A stretch of 64,000 nucleotides of DNA from Segniliparus rugosus ATCC BAA-974. GTDB taxonomy: Bacteria > Actinomycetota > Actinomycetes > Mycobacteriales > Mycobacteriaceae. The position numbers were made by a program, and so were the translations under genes. Every line of letters starts with the position of its first letter. Position 1 is the first letter of the stretch. This document shows, one piece after another, positions 43,260 through 52,205 of the stretch. Under the pieces are notes generated by a model. The model did not search any database and was not told the origin of the DNA. It was given only the letters and a program-made list of their open reading frames with translations. The stretch covers positions 796,650-860,649 of the forward strand of contig NZ_KI391953.1 in NCBI RefSeq assembly GCF_000185725.2. The letters are read 5' to 3'.

Positions 43260-45044
43260 TCACTCCAGCTGTTCGAGCAGCTCCATCCAGCGCTCTTCGA
43301 GTTCCGCCTGCTCGCGTTCGAGCGCGCGGAGCGCGTCGGCCTGCGCGGTGAGCCCCTGGAAATCGTCTTGGTCGTGGGCCGCGAGCTTGTGCTGCGCGGC
43401 TTCGATCTGCGCGGCGAGCTTCTCCACCCGGCGCTCGACGGACGCGAGTTCCTTCTGCGCCGCGCGCAGCTCCGCCCCGGAGGGTTTGTCCGAGGCGGGG
43501 CCGGAGCCCGAGGTGGCGGCGCGCTCGGCTTCCCCGGTTCGCTTCTGCCTCGTCGCCAAGTATTCCTCCACGCCGCCGGGCAGATGGCGCAGCTGCCCGC
43601 CGATGACCGCGTACTGCTGGTCGGTGACCCGTTCGAGCAGGTAGCGGTCGTGCGAGACGACGAGCAGCGTGCCAGGCCAGCTGTCGAGGAGGTCTTCGAG
43701 CGCCACGAGCATGTCGGTGTCGAGGTCGTTGGTCGGCTCGTCCAGGATGAGCACGTTGGGCTCGTCCAGCAGGATGAGCAGAAGCTGGAGCCTGCGCTTC
43801 TGGCCGCCGGAGAGGTCGCGGATGGGCGTGGACAGCTGGGCGCTGGAGAACCCGAGCCGTTCGAGCAGCTGCGACGGGGACTGCTCTTTGCCGTCGATCA
43901 CATACGAGCTGCGCTTGCCCGCGAGCACCTCGCGCACCCGCGCCGACTCGTGCTCGGCCAGCTCGACGAGGTTCTGGCTGAGCGTCGCGATCTTGACCGT
44001 CTTGCCTCGGACCACTCGGCCGCCGGTCGGCTCGACGTCGCCGGTGACCAGGCCGAGGAGCGTGGACTTCCCGGCCCCGTTCACCCCGAGGATCCCCGTG
44101 CGCTCGCCGGGGGCGATGCGCCACTCGACGCCGCGCAGCACCTCTTTGCCGTCGAAGGAGACAGAGGCATCGAGCAGGTCCACGACGGTTTTGCCGAGAC
44201 GGGAAGTCGCGGTGGACTTCAGCTCGACGGTGTTGCGCGGCGGGGGCTCGTTCGCGATGAGCTGGTTCGCCGCGTCGATGCGGAACTTCGGCTTGCTGGT
44301 GCGCGCCGGGGCGCCCCGGCGCAGCCAGGCGAGCTCCTTGCGCATGAGGTTCTGCCGTTTCGCCTCGCTCGCTGCGGCCATCCGGTCCCGCTCGACCCGC
44401 GCGAGCACGTAGGCGGCGTAGCCGCCGTCGAAGGGCTCCACGATCCGGTCGTGCACTTCCCACGTGGTGGTGCAGACCTCGTCGAGGAACCAGCGGTCGT
44501 GGGTGACGACCAAGAGCCCGCCCGCGTTGCGCGGCCAGCGGCCCTTGACGTGCTCGGCGAGCCAGGTCACCCCTTCCAGGTCCAGGTGGTTCGTCGGCTC
44601 GTCCAGCATGAGGACGTCCCAGTCGCCCGCGAGCAGCGCGGCGAGGCCGACCCGGCGGCGCTGCCCGCCGGAGAGGGCGCGGACCGGCTGCTCCCACAGC
44701 GCCCGGTCGGGCAGGAGGCCGGCGAGCACGTCGCGGATTTTGGGGTCCGAGGCCCACACGTGCTCGGGGGCTTCGCCGACGACGGCGCGCCGCACGGTGG
44801 CTTCCGGGTCGAGGCTGTCGGCCTGGTCGAGCACGCCGACGCGGACGCCGCTGCGCATGGTGACCCGGCCGGCGTCCGGTTTGTCCAGGCCGGAGAGCAG
44901 GCGCATGAGCGTGGACTTGCCGTCGCCGTTGCGGCCGACGAGCCCGATGCGATCTCCTTCGGAGACGCCGAGGGTCACCGAGTCGAGGACGACTTTCGTG
45001 GGGAATTCGCGGCGGATCGACTCCGCGCCGAGCAGGTGCGCCAT
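43260..45044 (-). CDS. ABC-F family ATPase (Uup-like)
   Basis: A 594-residue duplicated ATPase with no transmembrane part, likely acting on ribosomes. The first ATP site is LVGRNGDGKSTLMRLL, LSGGQRRRVGLAALL and VLMLDEPTNHLD. The second is GVNGAGKSTLLGLV, LSGGQKRRLQLLL and LILDEPTNDLD. The inter-domain linker is charged, and the C-terminal 110 residues are a coiled coil with Ser/Ala linker as in Uup. ATG 45044 is supported by homologue length. Confidence 0.92.
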   Translation of the reverse strand: MAHLLGAESIRREFPTKVVLDSVTLGVSEGDRIGLVGRNGDGKSTLMRLLSGLDKPDAGRVTMRSGVRVGVLDQADSLDPEATVRRAVVGEAPEHVWASDPKIRDVLAGLLPDRALWEQPVRALSGGQRRRVGLAALLAGDWDVLMLDEPTNHLDLEGVTWLAEHVKGRWPRNAGGLLVVTHDRWFLDEVCTTTWEVHDRIVEPFDGGYAAYVLARVERDRMAAASEAKRQNLMRKELAWLRRGAPARTSKPKFRIDAANQLIANEPPPRNTVELKSTATSRLGKTVVDLLDASVSFDGKEVLRGVEWRIAPGERTGILGVNGAGKSTLLGLVTGDVEPTGGRVVRGKTVKIATLSQNLVELAEHESARVREVLAGKRSSYVIDGKEQSPSQLLERLGFSSAQLSTPIRDLSGGQKRRLQLLLILLDEPNVLILDEPTNDLDTDMLVALEDLLDSWPGTLLVVSHDRYLLERVTDQQYAVIGGQLRHLPGGVEEYLATRQKRTGEAERAATSGSGPASDKPSGAELRAAQKELASVERRVEKLAAQIEAAQHKLAAHDQDDFQGLTAQADALRALEREQAELEERWMELLEQLE

Positions 45045-45134
45045 GAGGTCTGCGAGCGTATCACGGGGAAGCGGGCGGCCGAAGGCCGAGCGAACGCTCC
45101 GAAAGCTGTCAGTGGCCCAGCTCATACTCGTGCC

Positions 45135-45797
45135 ATGACCACACCGATGCGGGATATCCCGGCCCATGACCGGCCCAGGGAACGATTGCTGCGGCACGGC
45201 AGCGCGGCGCTGAGCGAGGCCGAGCTGGTCGCCGTCCAGCTCGGCTCCGGGCATGCGAGGGCGAGCGCGCTCGATGTCGCCCATGCTCTTCTGACGGCGT
45301 GGGGCGGGGTGCGCGGACTCGCCCGCGCGCTGCCCGAAGAGCTCGCGAGGACGCCGGGCGTCGGGCCGGCCAAGGCCGCGCGGTTGGCGGCCTCGTTCGC
45401 GCTCGCGGGGCGTATGGGCGCGCCGGACGAAGCCGTGCAGCTCGTCCAGTCCGCCGATATCGCGCGTGTCGCGAGCAGGGTCCTCGGGATGTCGAGGGTG
45501 GAGCAAGTCGCCGTCCTGGTCGCCGACGGCAAGCTGCGGCTGCGCCGGACGGAGATCGTCGCGAGGGGCTCGGCGAAGTCGTGCCCGATGCCGGTGCGCG
45601 AAATCCTCGCCACAGTGCTCCGTCACGACGGCGTTTCGTTCGCGGTCGCGCACAACCACCCCGGCGGCGACCCCACGCCGAGCGCGGCGGACCGGGCGCT
45701 GACGGACACGCTGCACAACGCCGCCTGGACGACCGGTCTGCGTTTCCTCGACCACATCGTCGTCGCGGGCGAGCAGTGGCGCAGCGCGGCGTTTTGA
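45135..45797 (+). CDS. radC: RadC-type JAB-domain protein
   Basis: A 220-residue protein. An N-terminal UPF0758 helix-hairpin-helix (RPRERLLRHGSAALSEAELV, ARTPGVGPAKAARLAASFAL) is followed by the MPN/JAB metal motif HNHPGGDPTPSAAD at the C-terminal third. RadC's original DNA-repair role has been questioned; DNA-related metal-dependent activity is presumed. ATG 45135 follows CATACT (45123-45128) by 6 nt. It is slightly shorter than Escherichia RadC. Confidence 0.85.
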   Translation: MTTPMRDIPAHDRPRERLLRHGSAALSEAELVAVQLGSGHARASALDVAHALLTAWGGVRGLARALPEELARTPGVGPAKAARLAASFALAGRMGAPDEAVQLVQSADIARVASRVLGMSRVEQVAVLVADGKLRLRRTEIVARGSAKSCPMPVREILATVLRHDGVSFAVAHNHPGGDPTPSAADRALTDTLHNAAWTTGLRFLDHIVVAGEQWRSAAF

Positions 45798-45874
45798 ACT
45801 CCGCCTGTGGCTCTATGCCGTCGGTTGTGCGATGCTGGAGGCCACGGGCTCCGACCTGCCGTGGAAATCCAGTA

Positions 45875-45910
45875 CTTGATGGTTACTGATTCTATATGGT
45901 ATGAATCTCT
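45875..45910 (+). promoter_or_regulatory. AT-rich promoter region of cassette C
   Basis: An AT-rich island in high-GC DNA, with GATTC (45887-45891) and GAATC (45902-45906) framing TATATGGTAT. TATATG or TATGGT can act as -10. It is about 60 bp before the YbaB-like gene. Confidence 0.4.
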
Positions 45911-45967
45911 GTGAGGGCGCCCTCGGCTGATCGTTGCGGGCCGGTCCTCATGGATGGAGGCCGAGAG

Positions 45968-46798
45968 ATGGCAAGGGCTTCGAGTCGAGACTATGACGAC
46001 GACGAAAACGAGCTGCCGCAAAGCTGGTTGGTGCCCGCCTCGGGATCGGTCAGGGGAACTAACTCCGAGGCCGAAAGGGAGGCCGTCGCCGAAGCGCCGG
46101 TCGACCTCGCCAAGCTGCGCTGGGAGCTGGACCTGTGGTCGAAACCGGCTCCGGAGAGCGCGATAGGCCAAGATGCGAGCGGGCAAGCGCAGATGGAGAT
46201 CGCCCGCTCGCGGATGCCGCTGCGGCTAGGGCTGGCCGAGGATTGGCGGGCGAGGATCTCGCCGCACGCGCTGGGCTCGGCGGTGCTCGCGGCCTACCAG
46301 GACGCGACGGTCCGCCAGTTCGAGGCGGCCAAGCGGGAGCGTCCGTACGTGCCTGTGGCAGAGCCAGAGGAAACGCCGGAATTCGACACGGAGGCGCTCA
46401 AGCCGTACCTGATGGGCAGTCCACGGCTGCCGGAGAACTACCTGGCGGATATCGCGGCGGCGGTCGAGCGCTACCACGAGGCGGAGGAGGCGCTAGAGCG
46501 GCAAGGCCCCCCGCCCCCGCCGAAGGCAGACGGCCCGCAAGGGGCGAAGGTGCGCCTTCTGGTGGAGGACTCCATGCTGACGGCCTGCGAGATCGACCCG
46601 GACTGGGCGGGGCAGCGCACGGCGGCGCAGATCATGAACGAGTTCTCCAAGACGCTCGTCTACCTGCGCGAGAAGGAGGAGACCGCGAAGACCAAGGAGC
46701 CCGTCGGCCCCGAGGCAGAGCGCAAGGCCGCGCTCGACGAGCTCGAAGACCTCGCCAACGAGGGCGTGGCGGCGCTTTTGGCCATGCTCAACGAGTGA
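45968..46798 (+). CDS. YbaB/EbfC-like protein of type VII cassette C
   Basis: A 276-residue protein: an acidic, disordered N-terminus (SRDYDDDENELPQS) and a middle with helical segments (DIAAAVERYHEAEEALERQG, then a proline run). The C-terminal 90 residues (AKVRLLVEDSMLTACEIDPD, AQIMNEFSKTLVYLREKEET) resemble the strand-strand-helix of YbaB/EbfC nucleoid-associated proteins often found beside ESX substrate genes. ATG 45968 follows GGAGG by 7 nt. It is 100 bp from the large protein gene and probably in the same operon. Confidence 0.62.
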   Translation: MARASSRDYDDDENELPQSWLVPASGSVRGTNSEAEREAVAEAPVDLAKLRWELDLWSKPAPESAIGQDASGQAQMEIARSRMPLRLGLAEDWRARISPHALGSAVLAAYQDATVRQFEAAKRERPYVPVAEPEETPEFDTEALKPYLMGSPRLPENYLADIAAAVERYHEAEEALERQGPPPPPKADGPQGAKVRLLVEDSMLTACEIDPDWAGQRTAAQIMNEFSKTLVYLREKEETAKTKEPVGPEAERKAALDELEDLANEGVAALLAMLNE

Positions 46799-46897
46799 AC
46801 GGCCGCTGAAGCGCGGCGCGACCGAACCCATTCGCCCAACGGCGACCGGACCGAACCGCAACTCGCGACACGACCGCAACACGAAGGAGAACGCACG

Positions 46898-48730
46898 ATG
46901 GGTGACCCGCCCTCAGGTTTTTACGTCTCGGAGCGCTGGCCCGTCCCGAACGGCACGGACGCCGCCGGGGTGGCGTATGGACAGCAGTACAGCCGGTCCC
47001 TCGGCAACGTCGAGGAGGTGAAGGTCGACGTCGGCAAGCTCCGGTCCTACGCCTCGTCCTGGCACGACCAGTCCTCGACCTGGACCTCCATCGCGGGGAA
47101 GATCACTGGGCTGCCGCTCACGGACTCCTACAGCCTCATCGTGCCGTACACGACGGGGTACAACAGCGCGACGAGCAAGCTGGCCACCTTCTCCGCCGCC
47201 GCGCCCGCGCAGCTGGAGAAGACGTCCACCGAGCTCACCGACTCCGCCAACGCCTACGAGAACACTGACCACGACGGGGCGCAGAGCATTAAAAAGAGCG
47301 TCACCATGAAGGACGCGGCGGCGGAGTACGCCAGGTTCGGCCCGTCCGGGAAGAGCAGCACCACCCCGAGCGCCGCCCTGGACAGCAAGATCAGCCAGTT
47401 CAGCAAGGACATGGACAGCTGGAACAAGGCCAATCCGGACAGCACCCAGGCGCTGGCGAACTCGCTCAACACTCTGCAGAGCTCCAGCAAGACCACGATC
47501 GACCTCAACCCCCTCGACGGCAAAGGCCTGTGGAACAGCAAGAACGGGGGAAGCACAGAGTTCGGCCGGATGAGCGCGGAGCAGAAGCTGCAATTCGACC
47601 TCATCCAAAAGGCGATGGAGGGCAAGACCAACTGGGGCGGCGGCGAGCTCGCGGGCAAGATCTCGGGCAACATCGGGGTGAACGCGAAGGGCGAGTTCGT
47701 CGTCAACACCGACGGTCTGAAGGCGAGCATCGGCGCGTTCGCGGGAGCCGAGGCCACGGCGCAGGGCACCGCCACCGACATCCTCCCCGGCATCACGGTC
47801 ACTGGCAAAGCGGGCGTGACCGCAGGCCCCGGCGCGAAGGTCGGCGTGAAATTCGGCAAGGGCGACGACGGGAAGTTCCACTTCGGCACGGACAACAAGA
47901 TCAGCCCGCTGCTCGGGGTGAGCGCGGGGGCGGACATCGCGGTCGACATGGGGACGCTCACCGGCAAGGGCGGCGGCGTGGTCACCGAGAAACGGTGGAC
48001 CACGACCGGCGAGCAGATCGATTCGCAGGGCCGGGCTCTGGACGAGTTGCTCTGCGGCCCGTTGCCGATCGCGGTCGAAAAGGGCGCGAACTCCGAGAGC
48101 GCGAAGAAACGGGGCAAGGAGGCGGCGTTCCGCGCGGCGGGGAACAGCGTCATCGCGGCCCTCGCCGATTTCGGCAGAACCTATACGATCGTCCGCGACG
48201 CGAAGGACTTCCCCGGCAAAGCCGACTCGCGGATCGGCGACTGGGACACGGTCGCGCGGGATTCGGGCACTTCGTCCAAGGACATGCCGAACCTGCGCTC
48301 CGCCGGGAACTGGTACGGCGTCGCGGCGAATATGTACGACAACCTCGTGGCCCGGCACTCCAACGCGGCGTACGACGTGTCGGTGACCTCCTCGTTCATG
48401 TGCGTCTCCCTGGCGAAGGTCTCGACGGCGATGAACACCCTGTTCGGCGTGGCCATCGCCACCGGGAAGGCCGCGGAGGCCAAGGCGAAGGACGCCAAGG
48501 TGCAATGCGAGGCGCTCGCCAGCTCCTCGGACAACGGGAAGGGCAAATCTGTGGTGGACTTCTACATCAGCCAGCTGCAGAAGATCGAGGGGGAGGTCAA
48601 GAAGAGCACGGCCACCCTCGCCATGGCGATTTCGGCCTTCGAGCAGCTCGCCGCCAAATATGGTTCCCTCGCCAGCAGCGTCGCCGAGAACGTCGGCGCG
48701 GACACCGGCGGCGGGTGGCCCGCCGCGTAG
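46898..48730 (+). CDS. Multidomain type VII effector-like protein, cassette C
   Basis: A 610-residue protein. Residues 30-120 are an EspC-type region (VDVGKLRSYASSWHDQSSTW, TELTDSANAYENTDHDGAQS). Residues 240-365 are a Gly-rich beta segment (GAFAGAEATAQGTATDILPG, TGKAGVTAGPGAKVGVKFGK, ISPLLGVSAGADIAVD) like the repeat region found before toxin domains in polymorphic toxins. Residues 440-600 form another ESX-type helical bundle (WYGVAANMYDNLVARHSNAA). It has two cysteines. No known toxin domain is identified, so the activity is open. The start ATG 46898 has AAGGAG upstream. Confidence 0.7.
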   Translation: MGDPPSGFYVSERWPVPNGTDAAGVAYGQQYSRSLGNVEEVKVDVGKLRSYASSWHDQSSTWTSIAGKITGLPLTDSYSLIVPYTTGYNSATSKLATFSAAAPAQLEKTSTELTDSANAYENTDHDGAQSIKKSVTMKDAAAEYARFGPSGKSSTTPSAALDSKISQFSKDMDSWNKANPDSTQALANSLNTLQSSSKTTIDLNPLDGKGLWNSKNGGSTEFGRMSAEQKLQFDLIQKAMEGKTNWGGGELAGKISGNIGVNAKGEFVVNTDGLKASIGAFAGAEATAQGTATDILPGITVTGKAGVTAGPGAKVGVKFGKGDDGKFHFGTDNKISPLLGVSAGADIAVDMGTLTGKGGGVVTEKRWTTTGEQIDSQGRALDELLCGPLPIAVEKGANSESAKKRGKEAAFRAAGNSVIAALADFGRTYTIVRDAKDFPGKADSRIGDWDTVARDSGTSSKDMPNLRSAGNWYGVAANMYDNLVARHSNAAYDVSVTSSFMCVSLAKVSTAMNTLFGVAIATGKAAEAKAKDAKVQCEALASSSDNGKGKSVVDFYISQLQKIEGEVKKSTATLAMAISAFEQLAAKYGSLASSVAENVGADTGGGWPAA

Positions 48731-48797
48731 CCCCCGGCCGGCGGCTCCCGGCCCGGCGTGCTGAGTTCGGCCTCCGGCCGTATGCCTGGGTTGTGCG

Positions 48798-49763
48798 ATG
48801 CTGAACGTCGTGGAGCTCGTGTCTTTCGCCGATATCAAAGCCGCCGCCGACCGGATCGCGCCCGACGCGGTGCGCACCCCGCTCGTGCCGGTGCTGCATG
48901 GGACGGACCCGGCCCGCCCGTTGTGGCTCAAACCCGAGAACCTGCAGCCGACCGGCGCGTTCAAACTGCGCGGGGCGTTGAACGCGGTGCGGAGCCTGTC
49001 GCCCGCGCAGCGGGCGGCGGGGGTTGTGACGCACTCCAGCGGCAACCACGGCCAAGCCTTGGCGTACGGCGGGAAGCTCGAAGGGGTGTCGGTCGTGGTG
49101 GTGATCCCGAAAGACGCCCCCTCGGTGAAGATCGAGGCGTGCCAGGCGCATGGCGCTCAGGTGGTGCTCGTCGCCCCGGAGGATCGTGAGCCCCGGATGC
49201 TCCAGCTCGCCGAGGAACGGGGGTTGACCACGATCCCGCCGTACGACCACAGGGACATCATCGCGGGCCAGGGCACGGTCGGCTTGGAGATCGCGGCGGA
49301 TTTGCCCGAGGTCGCGACCGTGCTCGTGCCGGTCAGCGGAGGAGGGCTGCTCTCCGGCGTCGCGGCGGCGGTGAAGGCGCTCGCGCCCGACGCGAGGGTG
49401 GTCGGAGTCGAGCCGGAGCTCGCGGCCGACGCGTGGGAGAGCTTCCGGGCGGGCGAGCTGGTCAGATGGAGCGTGGCCGATTGCAACCGGACCATCGCGG
49501 ACGGCCTGCGGGCGCAGCTCTCCGCGCTCACCTTCGCGCATGTGCGCGAGCATGTGGACGAGATCGTCACGGTCAGCGAGGCGCAGATCGAGTCGGCCAT
49601 GGCGTGGCTCGCCCGGAACGGGCGGGTGGTCGCGGAGCCGTCCGGCGCGGCGGCGACGGCGGCGTACCTGTGCGCGGACCTGCCGCCTGGACCGACGGTG
49701 GCCGTCGTGAGCGGCGGGAACGCGGACCCGGACCGGTACGCGAGGATCCTCGCCGGGGGCTGA
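48798..49763 (+). CDS. PLP-dependent threonine/serine dehydratase family enzyme
   Basis: A 321-residue fold-type II PLP enzyme. The Schiff-base lysine is in QPTGAFKLRGALNAV, the phosphate-binding SSGNHGQALAYGG follows, and a conserved SGGGLLSGVAAAVKA binds the cofactor phosphate. There is no C-terminal ACT domain, which favours a catabolic threonine dehydratase or serine racemase-like role. It could also be a threo-3-hydroxyaspartate dehydratase. The start is ATG 48798, with a GTG at 48810 also possible. Confidence 0.88.
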   Translation: MLNVVELVSFADIKAAADRIAPDAVRTPLVPVLHGTDPARPLWLKPENLQPTGAFKLRGALNAVRSLSPAQRAAGVVTHSSGNHGQALAYGGKLEGVSVVVVIPKDAPSVKIEACQAHGAQVVLVAPEDREPRMLQLAEERGLTTIPPYDHRDIIAGQGTVGLEIAADLPEVATVLVPVSGGGLLSGVAAAVKALAPDARVVGVEPELAADAWESFRAGELVRWSVADCNRTIADGLRAQLSALTFAHVREHVDEIVTVSEAQIESAMAWLARNGRVVAEPSGAAATAAYLCADLPPGPTVAVVSGGNADPDRYARILAGG

Positions 49764-49786
49764 GCGCTCATGGCCGGGTCCGGCTG

Positions 49787-49897
49787 CTACGGCTCTCTCT
49801 TTTTCACCGGCGGTTTCGTGGTCGGGATGGGCGCTTGCGGCCCCGAGGCTGCGCAGAGTCCGAAGGCGAGGAATGCGGCGGAGAGCGTCTTCATCAT
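49787..49897 (-). CDS. Short secreted peptide candidate
   Basis: A 36-residue open frame: MMKTLSAAFLAFGLCAASGP, a signal-peptide-like sequence, then QAPIPTTKPPVKKREP. The signal ends near a CAAS that weakly resembles a lipobox. The ATG is behind CGGAG. No homologue is known. It converges with the dehydratase gene. A short ORF with a signal sequence can arise by chance, so confidence is limited. Confidence 0.38.
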   Translation of the reverse strand: MMKTLSAAFLAFGLCAASGPQAPIPTTKPPVKKREP

Positions 49898-50235
49898 GGC
49901 TCCGAATGGTCGAGGGTTTTTGCGGTTTGGCTGCAATGGGAACTTGGACGGGAACTTGGATCTGTGCGGCTTTCCACGAGGGCGGCTCCGGAGCGGTCCA
50001 GACGCCGCCGCGCTCGGACGAGCGCAGGGACAGCGGGCGCAGGGATGGCGGCGCGGAAGACCCATGGCGCGTCTCCGGTCCCGCAGCCCCGTCCGTCGAG
50101 GACGATGTGGTCCGCTCCGATCCCCGCCGGGGAGATGGCCGCCGACCCGGCGCAGGCCGGGCGCCGCGAATGCGCAGGTCCGCGTGACGGTCATCGGGGC
50201 CGAGCTTCTGGTTCGGAGGTTTTTCGGCCTATGCG
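49898..50235. other. Intergenic stretch without a supported gene
   Basis: About 340 bp between the short peptide candidate and the CE1759-type gene. Open frames on both strands lack family features and start signals. No tRNA, repeat array or CRISPR is present. Confidence 0.45.
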
Positions 50236-50898
50236 TCAACCATCGTGCCCTTTGAGGAGTTCCGTGAACGACACGACGTGCCCGTCGACGTTGTTGCCGG
50301 AGGATCGCGCTCGGTCTTCCTCGCGTTGGGCGAAGCCAGGGAGGGGAACGCGCTCGGCGACGATGTGGCAGGCGAACTCGGAGGCCGCGCGCCGGATGCG
50401 TTGGGACAGCTCCGCGCCCCCGGGGCCGGCTCCGAAGTCGTTGGTGGCGGCGAAGATGCCGGTGGGGACGACCACGGCGCGGAGGTAGGTGAACAGCGGG
50501 CGCAACGCGTAGTCCAGCACCAAAGAGTGCCGCTCGGAGCCCGCGGTCGCGGCGATGAGCACTGGCGTCCCGACGAGGGAGGACGTGTCGAGGACGTCGA
50601 AGAACAGCTTGAACAGGCCCGAATAGCTGGAGCTGAACACCGGGGAGACCGCGATGAGACCCTCCGCGCGCGCGATGGTCTCCCGTGCCTCCGCGACGGC
50701 GAGCGTCGGCAGCCCGCCGAGGGCGACGGTGGTGGCCAAGTCCTGCGCGAGCGGGCGCAGCTCGACGAACTCGGTTTCCGCGGCCTCGCCTCGCGCGGTG
50801 ATCTGCGTCGTGACCGCCGAGGCGATCCGGTCGGCGAGCAGCCGTGTGGTGGAGGGCTCGCTGAGCCCTCCGGAGACGACAGCGATCTTGCGTGCCAT
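50236..50898 (-). CDS. NADPH-dependent FMN reductase, CE1759-type
   Basis: A 220-residue flavodoxin-like reductase. It has IAVVSGGLSEPSTTRLLADR as the FMN phosphate loop, FVELRPLAQDLATTVALGGL, and the VSPVFSSSYSGLFKLFFDVL active-site region. It supplies reduced flavin for its upstream partner: these two families are named as a pair in Corynebacterium (CE1758/CE1759). It starts one base after the partner's stop, so they are co-transcribed and likely work as a two-component monooxygenase. Confidence 0.88.
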   Translation of the reverse strand: MARKIAVVSGGLSEPSTTRLLADRIASAVTTQITARGEAAETEFVELRPLAQDLATTVALGGLPTLAVAEARETIARAEGLIAVSPVFSSSYSGLFKLFFDVLDTSSLVGTPVLIAATAGSERHSLVLDYALRPLFTYLRAVVVPTGIFAATNDFGAGPGGAELSQRIRRAASEFACHIVAERVPLPGFAQREEDRARSSGNNVDGHVVSFTELLKGHDG

Positions 50899-50899
50899 G

Positions 50900-52057
50900 T
50901 CAGCGCTTCCCTTCTTGTGCTGCCGCGTCCTCGCGCTTGGCCTTCTCCAAGTCCGCGGTGATCACCTGCCGGTGCTTGGACCGCTCTCCTTGCGCGAGCA
51001 GCGACTGGTGGGTCGGCGGGTCGCTCGGCACATGCGCGGGCCGACGCGACTCGAACTCCTTGCGCAGCAGGGGGACCACCTCGCGGCCGAGGATCTCGAT
51101 CTGTTCGAGCACCACCTCGCGAGGCAGGCCCGCGTGGTCGACGAGGAACAACTGGCGCTGATAGTCGCCCACCGCGTCGGCGAAGCCGAGCGTGCGCTCC
51201 ACGACCTGCTCGACCGTGCCCACGGTGAGCGGCGTCTCGCGGGAGAAGTCTTCCAGCGACGGCCCGTGCCCGTAGACGGGAGCGTTGTCGAAGTACGGGC
51301 GGAAGAACCGCTTCGCCTCCGCCTCGGTCTCGCCGACGAACGCCTGCCCGCCAAGGCCCACGATGGCCTGGTCCGCCGAGCCGTGCCCGTAGTGCTCGAA
51401 GCGCTGCCGGTAGAGCCGCACCATCTGGGCGGTGTGCCCCAAGTCCCAAAAGATGTTGTTATGGAAGAAGCCGTCCCCGTAGAACGCGGCTTGCTCCGCG
51501 ATCTCGGTGGAGCGGATCGAGCCGTGCCAGACGAACGGCGCCACCCCGTCCAACGGAGCCGGGGTCGAGGTGAAGCCGTGCAGCGAGGTGCGGAACTGGC
51601 CGTTCCAGTCCACGACCGGCTCGCGCCACAGCTTGCGCAGCAGGTGGTAGTTCTCGATCGCGAGGCTGATCCCTTGGCGGATGTCTTTGCCGAACCACGG
51701 ATACACCGGCCCGGTGTTCCCGCGCCCCATCATGAGGTCCACCCGGCCGTCGGAGAGATGCTGGAGCATCGCGTAGTCCTCCGCGATCTTCACCGGGTCG
51801 TTCGTGGTGATCAACGTCGTCGCGGTGGACAAGAGCAGAGTCTTCGTCCTCGCCGCGACCCAGCCCAGCATCGTGGTCGGCGAGGACGGCACGAACGGCG
51901 GATTGTGGTGCTCGCCGGTCGCGAAGACGTCGAGGCCGACCTCCTCGGCTTTGAGCGCGTACGACATGATCGCCTCGAGGCGGTCATGCTCGCTCGGAGT
52001 CTTGCCGCCCACGGGGTCTTTGGTCACATCGCCGACGCTGAAAATGCCGAACTGCAT
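50900..52057 (-). CDS. LLM class flavin-dependent oxidoreductase, CE1758-type
   Basis: A 385-residue luciferase-like monooxygenase: MQFGIFSVGDVTKDPVGGKT, ATGEHHNPPFVPSSPTTMLG, the DPVKIAEDYAMLQHLSDGRV block and GRGNTGPVYPWFGKDIRQGI. It oxidises an unknown organic substrate with reduced flavin from the next gene. The C-terminal 40 residues are Lys/Glu/Arg-rich. The promoter region faces the divergent HTH regulator at 52206, about 150 bp away, which may control it. Confidence 0.9.
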   Translation of the reverse strand: MQFGIFSVGDVTKDPVGGKTPSEHDRLEAIMSYALKAEEVGLDVFATGEHHNPPFVPSSPTTMLGWVAARTKTLLLSTATTLITTNDPVKIAEDYAMLQHLSDGRVDLMMGRGNTGPVYPWFGKDIRQGISLAIENYHLLRKLWREPVVDWNGQFRTSLHGFTSTPAPLDGVAPFVWHGSIRSTEIAEQAAFYGDGFFHNNIFWDLGHTAQMVRLYRQRFEHYGHGSADQAIVGLGGQAFVGETEAEAKRFFRPYFDNAPVYGHGPSLEDFSRETPLTVGTVEQVVERTLGFADAVGDYQRQLFLVDHAGLPREVVLEQIEILGREVVPLLRKEFESRRPAHVPSDPPTHQSLLAQGERSKHRQVITADLEKAKREDAAAQEGKR

Positions 52058-52205
52058 AAATGGTTCATCCTGTTGTCTGCGCCGGGTCGGATCCCGGTCC
52101 TCGCGGTCGATTGAACACGTCCGCGCGCCGCGTCACCAGGGTGTGCTGTGCCCAGGTACTGCCAGCCCCCCTGTGCGCTGGCCGCTCGGCGCTTATCGTG
52201 AGGGA

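Noticed and set aside
43368..45134. Plus-strand frame running into radC
   Set aside because: Antisense to the ABC-F ATPase; the real start is ATG 45135.
45820..45835. Shared short GGTTGTGCGATGCT motif near 45823 and 48790
   Set aside because: Only about 14 bases and in unrelated contexts; likely chance.
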